Assembly: GCA_021186555.1 (NCBI GenBank)
Contig: JAJKFL010000008.1
Span: forward strand, 12,455,936-12,519,935
From: Reticulitermes speratus
Taxonomy: Eukaryota; Arthropoda; Insecta; Blattodea; Rhinotermitidae
Length of the DNA: 64,000 bases
Direction of reading: 5' to 3'
Under the pieces are notes generated by a model. It did not search any database. It was given only the letters and a program-made list of their open reading frames with translations, and was not told the origin of the DNA. How positions within the stretch are numbered: position 1 is the first letter of the stretch; every line of letters begins with the position of its first letter. Below are positions 38,140-49,680 of this stretch, one piece after another. Position numbers and translations under genes: made by a program.

Positions 38140-41100
38140 GCCTGATCCCTCACACTGTAGTGTAGGACCATTTTATTCTGAATCACAGAAAAACAAAACA
38201 TGTAATTAGATAAGCACTAGGCTGTACACAATACAAAAACAGCCAAACATTGCAGTGGAGTGGGTAATTCTCCTGCTCATATTCACGTTGTCATGGCTTC
38301 AAATCTCAGCCCACAGATCGACTATCCTCACTAGGGATCTTTGTTGTTTTCTCAATCCCTCAAGGCAATGTCAGGTTATCTCAAATTTGGTCACGACCTT
38401 TTCAATCACTTCATTATTTGCTAATAATCACACCGTTCGACGCTAGGCGGTTTGAGCTGTTGACAACGCCGCTAAATGAACCACAAATAAATAAAATAAA
38501 CTTGTGATCACTTTAAACCGTAAATAGTGATGAATCTTAACTGATGAGGAAACTTGACATGACTTTGTTTATAAGATATGTATATTAACAATGCACAAAG
38601 CTCACAGTTCTAACTCCGTGCAAATATAGTGTCGACAATTCGTAGGCACCGATTTCACTCTTAGCAGTCAAGATCTAATTCTACCTTGACAAAAAAAATC
38701 GTACAACGGGAAACACACGACATACACAGTCAAATTAAATCGCCTATACATTTTACTATACAAGTAAAAGGTAAGCTAAAAAGAGGAGTCTTTTATCACA
38801 TCACAAAAAAAAGGACCATTTCTAACCTAGGACTACGGTAGATCCTCCACTCTTCAACTCGCGGGCCCTGCGACCCATCACTACCGTCCCCACTACCATC
38901 ACGATCTGCGACTACCATATACAGCACAAAACACAGTCCACAACATGGATCAGAGCGGGAACTTTAGTTACACACACCATATCTGCCATCCTCTTCTGCA
39001 CACATCACAGACGATCTATCTATACTTGTATTTGGGACCTGTTTTCTGTGGATCAGATCTGGGCACGGATTGGCACGGATGATCTGCTAGTCTCCTGCGC
39101 CCACAGATTATCTCCTGCACCTACGGGTCTCGCTAGTGCAACAGTGACTCCGACACTTCAGATAATCCGTGATATTTTCCTTTACCCAGACATGTATAGC
39201 CGAGACCGGCACTGGTGGCTCCCCACACACTTATGCTTTGATGGGGGTATCCGTTACTACCCACCTGCGTGAAGCTGACCATAATCATTATCCAGTGCAT
39301 AGCTAGACAGTATGTAATGCTATGTACCCAAACTCCCCCCTTCAACCCTGTTATGGTGGGGTGCTTAACTAAGCTGGGAAACAACCATAAGCTTTATTGT
39401 GCACAATGACCTGGTTTCACAAGCCACAAACTGCCATGTTCATAGTCACCACAATCAGAACCGCAAATGCCACTCAGTATTTATTATGTTTCAGTGAAGA
39501 GCAAAGCCAATGTCGTTGAAAATTGCCTTTGATGTCTGTTCATAATATAGTCATATACAGGGGTGTTTATTAGGCCCTGTCACATCTCAAAGAATGGGTA
39601 TAGCAGGTCTACAGGTTTGAAAACAAAGCCCATTTCTTTAGAATTCTAGTCATGACCAGAATTAGCTTCATCCACTTGTGACAGAACCTACTCAGGCACA
39701 AAACGAAGACTATATCCTGAAGATGTGTCTAGAACAGCAAGTCCATAGTTTGACATGTAGATTGGGTTGAATTATGATTAGTGTTATCTATTGTTAACTC
39801 AACAGACTAGAGAATGAAAGTTTCTTGAAGAACTGCACAAATATTTCATGTAATCCAAAATACCATTATTAAAATGTACTTGACCAATATAATCTCTTAC
39901 ATAGGTAGAAACTTTTGACAATCTTAAGTGTTTATAGCCACCTGTTCAATTTGTGCTGGGGCAATTTCCCCAGGTGGTAAAGTGGCCAGGGTGAGGCTGA
40001 CAACTCAGCTACATCTTGTGCTGAGGTTAAGAATAAGTGCAGCTACACCTCCCGTCCCTCCATAAGCCTTCAAAGCATGCACAGGGACAACTTTGCCATT
40101 ACCTTATGCTTTTAGGACAGTCTAGGTTGGGAAATTTAGTGAAAAATATTTAAATCACAGATATTTGTATTTAAGCTCATAGTGTGATTCACCCAGTTTT
40201 ATAAAATAGTGTTTGTCACTTCAATGTATGTGATGTATAACATCCACTAATATAAAAAATTCCAGATATTTACATATTTGTCACTTTTTCACAAGAAAAT
40301 ACTTCTGGCTGCATAAAAAATAAGTTGCAGTTGCTGATATTAAATATTTTCCATATTCAAGGTAAATACAGGTTGTGACATTACTACTTCTCACGAAGGT
40401 TCCTTGCAGCTTTTCTATAAATATTTCTACACAGTCTTCCATAACAACTAACAGCTGAAGTCTCTCAGCAGGAAAGGACTTCAGATGTTATTCTATGTAG
40501 ACTTCAAATTTGGCTAATATTTACATACATAGTTGTAAAGTATTTTGATCCCTTAATAAAACAAGGCATTCCTACTGCACATAATTCTACTTGTACATGT
40601 CTATTAATAACAGTGTCAGTGGTACTATTATATTTTTTCAAAGAACTAGTTACTAAAATACAGATTATGTATATAATAAATTTGATACAATTTCAAAGAT
40701 TTGCATCGTCATGTTTGTAACTGATGTACAAACAATATTTCATGTACAGTGTGCAGGTTTGGTTATGATTTACCTCCGTACAAAATGTCAGAGTTTACTT
40801 GAGCTTACTAAATTGTAATGTTCAACAGCTGCTCTGAGGCAACTTCTTGATGTGACGTACGTCCTCATGCTGGTAATATAATCATATAGTGCACTTAAAT
40901 AATACCGTAAATAAAATATTAGTAAATAATACAATACAACATAGAGTGAATAAAGATGAACACATCCTAAATGAAAACTGGAATTTTATTACTGAGTTTT
41001 ATCATCTTAAAACTTTAAAGTTTAGATATTGACTCCTGACAATACTTGCGTAAGTTTGAATTATTTCATCACTTTATTCCTAAGTTTTAACAAACTGGTT

Positions 41101-41671
41101 GAAAAAACGACCACATACACAAGACCTGAAGATTACCATATTTAGAATCCAAACTATGTTGGCAATTTAGACATAACAAAGGGGTAAACAACGTTTCCAA
41201 AAAGTTAGGAGCCACCACCCCATTTAGGAACCAGACTGTAACATGAAGCAAGTTCCACACTGAGCACCCACAAATATTAGGCACCACAGTATAAAATTTA
41301 GACACTCAGGTGACCTGGGACCCACAATTTGTGCACCCCAGATGTAACACATATTGCATGATGCTGAATACATTTATATACAGCAGTGATTGTATTGTGT
41401 GGATACAGTATACCACATTAATGTCAGAGAATAATCCACAACATTATAACATTCCATGTAATATAAAGGTTACATATGGATTGTTAGCATATATAATTAA
41501 TTGCAATCTGTCACAACCGTTATTAGGTGCAAATTAACCACATCAGTCCTGTTGTAGCTCCATTTGTATCCACTGGACAGGGTTATTCTAAATTACACAT
41601 GATCTGCAGGAACAGACTTCTTCAAGGTATCATATCAAAAGAAGGAAAAGTTTCATGTCTATATTATAATC

Positions 41672-41785
41672 ACACCACTGGCAAATCCTGCTCTGGAGGT
41701 CAGGTCTAGCACAATGGTACAATGCCACATTGTGCACCCTTCCACTAGACCCGACCTCCAGATCAGGATTCGCCACTGCGCCACA
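41672..41785. repeat. Short inverted-repeat element (possible hAT MITE)
   Basis: Two inverted copies of a ~34-bp sequence ('ctggcaaatcctgctctgg' and the mirrored 'cagatcaggattcgccactg') flank a short spacer. The right end, read inward, starts 'cagtggcgaatcc', typical hAT wording. No clear 8-bp duplication. Confidence 0.4.
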
Positions 41786-42444
41786 CAGAACTGAAGAGGC
41801 AGGATTTTGTGAGAAAACTTGATACAAGCATCCAGTCTTTCTGTTCTCATTGAGTATTTTTAATTCTGACTATAAACGTTAAAGATCAAGCCAGTAATAT
41901 GCTGTACTGTGAACAAGAAACTATGTAACACACAGTTTGTACTCTTGTGCTGGCAATATGCATTTAGAATATCAACACAGTTTTTAAGTAGTATTCAAAG
42001 CATACCAAATTGGTTTCTCAGGGCTCACAACTATTACTCTGTGAACAAGGAGAAAGGTAAAATGCTTTTTACTGACACACATATATTAAAGGAAGCCAGT
42101 ATCAGAACTACACAGACTGGACTGTCCTGTTTAATGGGATAAGAGGGGGTGTTGGGAAAGGCAGCACTGGCTGGAAGCACTTGCATGGACATGTTCAGTA
42201 AACCTTGTCAAGAAAATCTGGTCTTTGAGTGTCACTCCCTGATTACAAATGCATATCAACCAGCAGCTACAAAGGCGTTCCATGAAACAGATTTACACTA
42301 CATAATGCACTGAATTCACAGCAATAAAAGGACACATAAAGTAAATTCACACTGAAAACTACAATAATACCAGTTACTGCCTACAACCCTCATCAAATAG
42401 CACAAGAATAAATATTTAAAAAATAACAGCCACATTTTTCTATA

Positions 42445-42782
42445 CAGTCATCCCTCACTTTTTGTGGGGGTTAGGTTCCAAGACCCAAAACGAAAAATCC
42501 ACAAATAATTGACCACCTCCCCTCCACCAAACAAAGTTTTAGTATTTTTGTAATGTTTTTATTTTCTTTGCACAAATATCGTGATGGGAGCTGCTTCTTC
42601 CCCCCCCCCCCCTCAACTCCTTGAACATCATGCAGTATGGCTTCAAGACCTGTTTGAGTTGTTGAATAATTTTGATGCTCCTATCCATCGCAGGGTCTGA
42701 GTAATGTATTTTGATTTGTGGGACAACCTTGCGAATTTGCAAAACTGGGAAGTACTAACCCATGAAAAACAAGGGATGACTG
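42445..42782. mobile_element. Pogo/Tigger-type MITE with TA target duplication
   Basis: Ends 'cagtcatccct' and, inverted, 'agggatgactg' are bordered by TA (42443–42444, 42783–42784). The 338-bp body has no coding capacity and contains a 13-base C run at 42600–42612. Confidence 0.75.
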
Positions 42783-43309
42783 TACCACATTTATTCCTGT
42801 AATGTCCCCCCCCCCCTCCTCCTCCACCAAACAAGCTTTTGGGAAGGGACTATACACATTTTCCATCATCACAATGTTCTTAACCTATCATTTTGAGTCC
42901 ACCTCTTTGACCGCATTAATGTGCTCAGACACTGATCTCAAAGAAGCAGGTAAAAATATTTTCAGAAGAGACTAATGTGACTTCCTTTCATTTCTGTCAC
43001 TGGTCATAAGGGGTTGCTATGTGATTTTATAGCACTGATGCATAAATTGTGCGTGTGTTTTAGAGTATCAAGCTGATATAAAAGAACACAGAGGTGGTAT
43101 GCTAAGAGCAACAGCTACAGAAAACAAACAGGAAGAGAATAATGTGTGTGTGTGTGGGTGGGTGGGTTGGGGGCAGAGGGGTTTAGAAGCATGTCAGCAT
43201 CAAAGGTGATATGCACCTATCTAGAATTCATTAGGAGGTCAAAATAGCCAGCAATATTATGACAAGGCAACATTTGAATTCTAAAACATAGTGTAAAATA
43301 GTGATGTTA

Positions 43310-44130
43310 TTTAAAAATATACAAAATCATGTGTAAGACACAATGAAAGATGACTGTCGTCACCATCCTAATATATGTATAGATAAAATGACAATAAAAC
43401 CACTGATAAAATATACAGATCAGCAGTTTAAGGCCAATAGTGGTAAAAAATTCCAAAACTTTTAAAGTGTTGCTGTCGTCATCTGCTATAATATTGTTTA
43501 TGTGTGGTATGCACAATGTGGTCGGTTGTAATACTGGCATTCAAGCAGGATGTGAGAAATGCTAAATGGTGTACTGCAGTGTGGACAAACAGGAGCTGGC
43601 TCTCCACAAAAGTATCTATGTATCAAGTGAGTGCAGCCAATTTGGAGCCATGTGAAGATTACCTCCTCCCTCCTGATGGTCCTGAAGGAAGACTCTCCAA
43701 CTTTCATAATTTTTTTATATGTCACAATTTCCTACCCTGAGTATAGATCCATTACACTTGCCAGGCAGACAAAGACCAACAAAGACAGTTAGAAACACCT
43801 CTGTCTATTGCTCAGTCAGATGCCAATTCCCCATGTAAAGCAGCATCCTTGCTGCTACATAGGCAGTGCCATTGCTGGGCAGGCCCATATGGCTGGGGAC
43901 CCAGTAGAACACAACCACCTTCCCTGCCTTGTGGAGGTGGGTCATGTTCCTCATGACCTCAACAACAAGGATGGTCCGCAGAGCACTGAGGGAGTAAAGA
44001 GAAGGTGGCACTGTTGGGGTGACATTGGATAACAAGAGATGCTCTACATATGGCAGAGATTTGGGCAGTGTACATACCATTAAAAGTATGGGGGGCAACA
44101 GAAGAAAATCTGATCTCCAGAGATGGAGAT
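43310..44130 (-). mobile_element. LINE fragment with RNase H and terminal zinc-knuckle region
   Basis: Minus-strand frames give an RNase H end (MRNMTHLHKAGKVVVFYWVP then SHMGLPSNGTAYVAAR) followed, after a frameshift, by RREEVIFTWLQIGCTHLIH and CPHCSTPFSISHILLEC. This pairing is typical of I/R1-group LINEs that encode RNase H. Stops and shifts show it is dead. 5' end missing. Confidence 0.75.
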
Positions 44131-44529
44131 TCAGCCAGTTAAATCTTTGATTAATGGTTCATCTGTGGACACAGCCATGTGATTGGGGTGTGCAAAAAAA
44201 AGGAGTTCAACAAAGAGGAGGTGATAGGTGGATGCTGATGTTTTGTCTTCTGTGTGAATTAAAAATAAAGGGGACATTACAGGATTAAACAGAGTATGTA
44301 AGAGTAAGTAAAATATGAGTATGTTCAGAGATATACTTGTACATATAATAAATTTTAAGTATATGAAGTACTGGTATTGACCAGTGGCCAACATGAGCAC
44401 AACAAATAGAACAGAGTATGTGTATGAGAGATTGCTCATTATTAAAAACTGTACTGGTATACAGGCTCTATAAAAATTGAGTATTGCCCTGGGAAACTGA
44501 GCCCCTAAGGTGACAGTTATACTGGCAAA

Positions 44530-44800
44530 TTTAAATTATGACACCACTCCAAAGATCAAGGTTAAGTGGTTTGTACTACTCCCTCTTATCCATGAGGTCC
44601 TGGGTTTGATGAAATGAAATTAAATACTCAACCTGATGGTGGAAATCTTGGAAGTTTTTCATGGATTTATCCAAACACTTTGAGGAAAATTATGGGACAG
44701 TACCTTCAATAGGCTAAGTGCTGCTTTGATACCCCCCAATTCATCAACAACAATCATCCTCCCACCTCATGATACAGGGAGATTTCTGGAGGGCTTAGGC
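44530..44800 (+). repeat. SINE-like segment
   Basis: A short head with 'ctggtttgatgaaatg'-type B-box remnant at about 44600 and a body 'catggatttatccaaacactttgaggaaaattatgg'. Weak evidence. Confidence 0.25.
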
Positions 44801-45603
44801 AACTACCATCTTTCAAAGTACAGGTATGGTAGAGCATGTGCTGTTTTTACAGGTTTTCCATCCATTTAACCACTTCTCGTAGCATATCCAGCTTTACTTT
44901 GTAATGAAAATTGGTACTGTTCCTTGGCACTGTACTCCAGTGTTCCAATTGAAGCAGTGCAGTGAAATAAACCAAACATTGCTTTGTCTCATTAACAATC
45001 AGGAAGCCTGTGATCGGAAATGCCATCCACTTTGTAAATTTAATTACACTCTCATGAAATTTATATTGTTCTTGGTTTTTCTTATTTTGTTTCATGCAGG
45101 CTATTTGTATGTACTTTATTACAATGTTTTAATCATTGTTGCCAGTCATCTAGGCCTGTGAATTTAACATTATTGGTGAAACTGCACTTTGTTTCTTCAT
45201 GTCAGAAATAAAGCTTAACTCTGTTATTCATAAAAAGACAGTAAGGAAGTAGGGATTAAAGTGTTGGTGGTGTTCAGAACTCTTCCTACATTTCACATAG
45301 TGGGATGAAAATCTTTTTCTTCTTTTGGCTTTTCCACTGTCATGTAGGTCATTTAGATAAAAAATGTAATTTAGTTAACTGATTTAAAGTATGTACCAAG
45401 GAACTCAATTCTGACCATTCAATCACAATTTCAATATTGAAGACACAGAAACCATCAAATTTACATGAACAGCTAAGAGGGGAATAAGGAAAATCTGTAA
45501 ATTCCAAATGTTGTGCTCATTGTATATAAAATGTGAAACAACATAAGTTTCACATTTTTTACACTTAACAATTTTCATGTCGAGCAATGCAGTTGAGTTA
45601 AAT

Positions 45604-47525
45604 TTATAGTATAAGACACTTCGATTTCTTTTGAGAACTTAATTTCAATAAGGAATCAGTGAATGTGTTGCAAACATCAATCAGATTATCTCTAGCTACT
45701 TCTTGCACTTGTCCAAATTCTTTCTTAATCTGAGCTTCATTCTGAGATTCAATCGCAACCTGAAGATCAGATACAACACGAGGAGTCACAGGAAGATACT
45801 GCTGAGCTTTATCAAGGATTTCTTGTGCCTCATTCTGGTTTACTGATGCAGCTAAAATTAAAAAAATTAAGCATTCCCTTATCCAGCATGTCAGCTGCAT
45901 GTGTTTCAATACATTAAATGAAGATTTATTATCAGTGCCAGATTATCAAATAATGATCAGCAGGCTCAGCTTTCTTTGTGCATATTTAATTGTTCTGGGT
46001 CACCACAATCTTTAATTGTAAACACTAGAAATTCAGATGTCCTAATGACATTCTTTACACTTTATACTTCTTGAATTTCAATTTTATGTCTGCATTCTCA
46101 AAACACATTTTGTCTGAATATCACAGTCTTCTGTCGACAGATAATAAACTACAAGGCAGCACATTCCAGATGACCTAATATTCAAGTTCGCCAAGGTGAG
46201 AACCTCAAATCTGAAACACTTTCTGTGTCAAAATGTTCCTAAGTAACTCGGGAGTTTCACCTGGGGACCTTCCTTACTAGACTTAAACAGATTTGGTGCA
46301 CTGGGTCTTGCAGAACCTGTGCAGCAGGAATACATATTTTGATTTGTTTGAAAGCCTTCACCTTATACCACTGCTCGGAGGAAAAATTTTTCTGCCGCCA
46401 CTTTGTCCACCATAAATCATACATGGACTAGCCTGGTATCAAACCTAGACCCCTGCAGTGACTAAAACACCTGAGACATGGCAAGGCTTTAGAATTAAAC
46501 ATTAATCTCTAAATTCCTCACATATAAAAGGTTAGCATTTTATATACATTACAGTCAATACTGACAGTAGTTACTAACAGAAGAAGATGGATGCAGTGCA
46601 GTAATAAGTAGCAGTAAGTAGGTTTTAGGGTGTGTCAGCATTGATGACTATTTGTGCCCATGTGGAAATTCAAAAGTGGCAGCATTAGAAAGTATACTTG
46701 AGTCAATGTTGTAACGTAGTGTCCACACTTGCCAAAACAAGTTTCTGCAGATAGCAGCACTCTGTAGTGCATGTTATTATTTTATCGAGTTTAGTATCTT
46801 TCCAGACCTGTCAAGTTATTGAGGTTAGACATTTTTGAGAAAGTCTATTTTTAATGACTACCTTTTGAAACTTCAAAAGGATTTATGCTAGTAGTTAAAT
46901 AAATCTTCAACAATCATTATTTAAGGTAAACTGTTCAGTAACTTATCAGAATCACAAGATTTATCATACCATGAAGAGTGGCACTGAGACTTAATGGTAC
47001 CAAATCAAAAGGAATGATGACTACAGCTGAGATAATTCTGTACTATTCAATGGGAAAAAGGTCCAATGAATAATTCCATGATACACAGGCATCTGTTTCT
47101 GTGCAAGCCTAAATTTTTAAGAATTTTGTGACAATCTGTTTTCCTGGTCCTAATAAAAATTCACAAGTTCATTGGCTTTGAACAGTAATATATATTTCAA
47201 CACATTAAAGCAAATGAATTGTGATGTACATCTGAAGTAATAATCATTTGGAATGAAGGAAACATGTAAGACTAACATGTGAAATGTTAAAATATTGGCA
47301 CTAACCTTGATTAATGAGCTTATCACACCTAGCCCAGAGTTCAAGGATCTGGGCATGCTTTTCAAAACCACATCCAGGTCTGTTGAGAAATTCCTTAAAA
47401 TGATGTTGTCCTTTTGGATCTCCTAAGACATGAGCAATTCCTTTTGTCCACTTACTCAGATCTTTTTCTTCTGGTTTTGAGAACCCAGTCATTCCCCATA
47501 TCCCCAACCATTGCAAGTGACTCAT
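45604..47525 (-). CDS. Small RGS-fold protein with C-terminal CaaL box (2 exons)
   Basis: Exons on the minus strand: 47306–47525 and 45604–45851, phase 1 at the join (LINQ–A–ASVNQ), total 154 residues. The order of helices fits a regulator of G-protein signalling domain: WTKGIAHVLGDPKGQHHFKE as the helix α3/α4 region, FEKHAQILELWARCDKLI as the 'E..LFW..C' helix, NEAQEILDKAQQYL, then a long C-terminal helix pair. RGS domains speed GTP hydrolysis by Gα subunits, but the usual catalytic Asn/Glu signature is not clearly present, so activity is uncertain. The last four residues CLIL form a CaaX box ending in Leu, which favours geranylgeranylation and membrane attachment. In-frame TAG lies just before the first ATG and could also be an acceptor site, so an upstream exon is possible. 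I do not recognise a named ortholog. Confidence 0.6.
46345..46490 (-). repeat. tRNA-derived SINE fragment in the RGS-like gene intron
   Basis: Minus strand: 'ccatgtctcaggtgttttag' A-box region, B-box-like GGTTTGATACC at 46444–46434, then 'ggtggacaaagtggcggcag'. The 'ggacaaagtggc' block links it to 2105 and 17650. Confidence 0.5.
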
Positions 47526-48194
47526 CTACTGAAGAAGAAAATGCACATGCACGAACTGTAAGTCACAGACATAAACTAAGGAACATAATCATGCCCTTAC
47601 TCAAAGGACACATTATTTTTCCTATGGTAGGTAGTTATACTCCAGTTGTCTTTAGACTGGCAATAAATCATGTTATAGAACTATAATGTGAGTAATGTCA
47701 CAAGACTGAAAACATTACCCTAAATGCAATGTGTGAAAGCTTCAACAAATTACCAATTTAAACACACTTTGGGAAGAACAAATTTGTTACCCAGTTTTTT
47801 CCTACTCCTTCACCTTCCCCATAATCTCCTTGTAGAATCAAAACAAAATGTGCATTTCATATTGAGTGCCATTTTACTTCTCCTAAAGAGGCAGATTACT
47901 GTCAACCATCTTGTGTAATAGAAGAGTTTCAGTTTTAATTCATATAAAAAGGTCACAGGAAATACCGTATGTAAAAGACACATGCAATCGAGTTGACAAT
48001 TGTCTCACATTACACAAACCATCACTTACTTGAGTAATTTCATTGAATGATCTGACCAACGACAAAACAGCAATTGTGAAAAAATATGTTAACAGAACTC
48101 TTGTTTCTTGTTATCCAAATTCTAAAAAGTAAATTTGTCCCTATACATATCATGAAGGCATACAAATGGAGATGAGGTATAGTACCTCTCTTTA

Positions 48195-48929
48195 ACCTAT
48201 TAACTATAAACACTTGGTTTAAGAAAATTTTCTTTCATTAAATTTTGAAAAAACTCATTATATTCATTTTAAGACGAGGAATAGCACATCAATTGACATG
48301 AAGATTGTCTCTCATAATGAACTAATTTCAAATGCTTTACATACAAAATGTCTTGGATTAACTATTGATAGTACGCTATCATGGAAAACACATATAGATC
48401 ATCTAATAATTAAATTAAGTACTGCTTGCTATGTAATTAGATTTCCTAACAATTATATGTCTCATAGGACATTATTAATGATTTATTATTCCCTTTTTCA
48501 TTCTGTCATGAGTTATGGAATAATATTTTGGGGGAATTCTTATCACAGTATAAACATTTTTAGGATGCAAAAAAGAGTAATTAGAATCATTACGGGTTAT
48601 GGGAATAGAGACTCTTGCAGAAATGTGTTTAAGGGATTAAAAATTTTACCACTTATATCACAATATACATTTTCCCTACTACTATTTGTGGTTAATTACA
48701 GAGATCAATTTTTGATAAAATCAGAAATTCATGTATAAATACTACACATGGTTCTAACCTTCATTTACCTCTGGTAAATTTGGATATTTATCAGAAGGGA
48801 GTTCATTATTCAAGTATTAAGATTTGTAATAGTCTTCCTTCTAGTATAAAAGAATTCTTTGATAATCCACGGACATTCAAAATGGTTAAAAAAAATTTAT
48901 ATACAAACTCTTTCTATTCATTAGCTGAG

Positions 48930-48961
<32 letters not shown>

Positions 48962-49487
48962 GTACATATTAGACCTCTTAGATTTTGTAATCTTTTTTTA
49001 AGACTCCCCTCAATGCCCTATTAGGTTCTATTATATCAATTCAATGCTCTATTATATTGATTCAGCGTTCTATTATATTCATTAAACTTAATCAAATTAC
49101 TAGTTCTTTCAGTGTCTGTATTTATGCAATGCTCATTTAATGTTTATTTAATGATTAATTAATATGAGCAAATTTATATTTATTCCAGTATCTAATAATT
49201 TCAATACATATTTGTCAAACTGTGATGTATCAATTGGGACTAAGATAGATTTATCTGTCTTTCCTAATAGCCGTCTTGTCACACTTGTTCATCTGTAAAT
49301 TTCTATTGCCTCTTGCATACTTATACAATATATCCACATTTGTATATCATATTGTGTTCATCTGTAATCCTCAATGGCTTCTTGTATATTTATATTTCAT
49401 ATTTATATTATTTGACACGTTCTATATCCAGTGGTTTTGTAACCCTTTGGATTTATTCAATGAAAAAATAAATGAAATTAAATGAAA
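48195..49487 (+). mobile_element. 5'-truncated non-LTR retrotransposon, Jockey/CR1-like
   Basis: Plus-strand frames give the RT thumb and C-terminal region: TINTWFKK, NFEKTHYIHFKTRN, LGLTIDSTLSWKTHIDHL, SLFHSVMSYGIIFWGNS, FRMQKRVIRIITGYG, FKGLKILPL, and further on SIKICNSLPSSIKEF. One stop (48738) and a frameshift near 48240 break it. The ORF end contains an expanded (TAA)n run at about 48930–48961. The 3' tail is 'aaataaatgaaattaaatgaaa'. It is a different copy of the same family as 59963–61097. Confidence 0.85.
48930..48961 (+). repeat. (TAA)n microsatellite inside a LINE ORF
   Basis: About ten uninterrupted trinucleotide units read in frame as poly-Asn after SLAEYN. Confidence 0.9.
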
Positions 49488-49494
49488 CATCGGC

Positions 49495-49680
49495 ACTAAA
49501 TGGACGTGAGTGGTTAGCCTCACGTCCCGGCCGCTTTACCTCCGGTACCCATTAACAGGATGCTGGGTGTGCTCCAGAGTCTGCCTGGACGTTACCCGTG
49601 CCGGGATTCAAACCCTGGATTATTCAGCCCATAGCATAGTCACCATACCGACTACTCTAGCCCATCTCTTACGGAGATTC
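49495..49680 (-). repeat. tRNA-derived SINE fragment
   Basis: Minus strand: 'gtcggtatggtgactatgct' A-box region and 'gggtttgaatccc' B box (49614–49603), followed by a GC-rich body. It directly abuts the 3' tail of the LINE at 48195–49487. A related partial copy is near 50750–50860. Confidence 0.55.

Larger units (their letters stand above)
38140..45603. other. Intergenic region upstream of the 3-O-sulfotransferase gene
   Basis: No gene supported. A relatively CpG-rich stretch at about 38830–39260 is the most plausible promoter or 5'-UTR exon region for the sulfotransferase gene (inference only). It contains a hairpin repeat, a pogo-like MITE, a LINE fragment and a SINE-like segment, listed separately. 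Confidence 0.4.

Noticed and set aside
39048..39272. GC-richer 74-codon frame upstream of the sulfotransferase gene
   Set aside because: Wrong strand for that gene and no domain; CpG content fits a promoter or UTR region better.
43141..43180. GT/GGGT-rich run as a regulatory G-tract
   Set aside because: Simple microsatellite with no supporting context.
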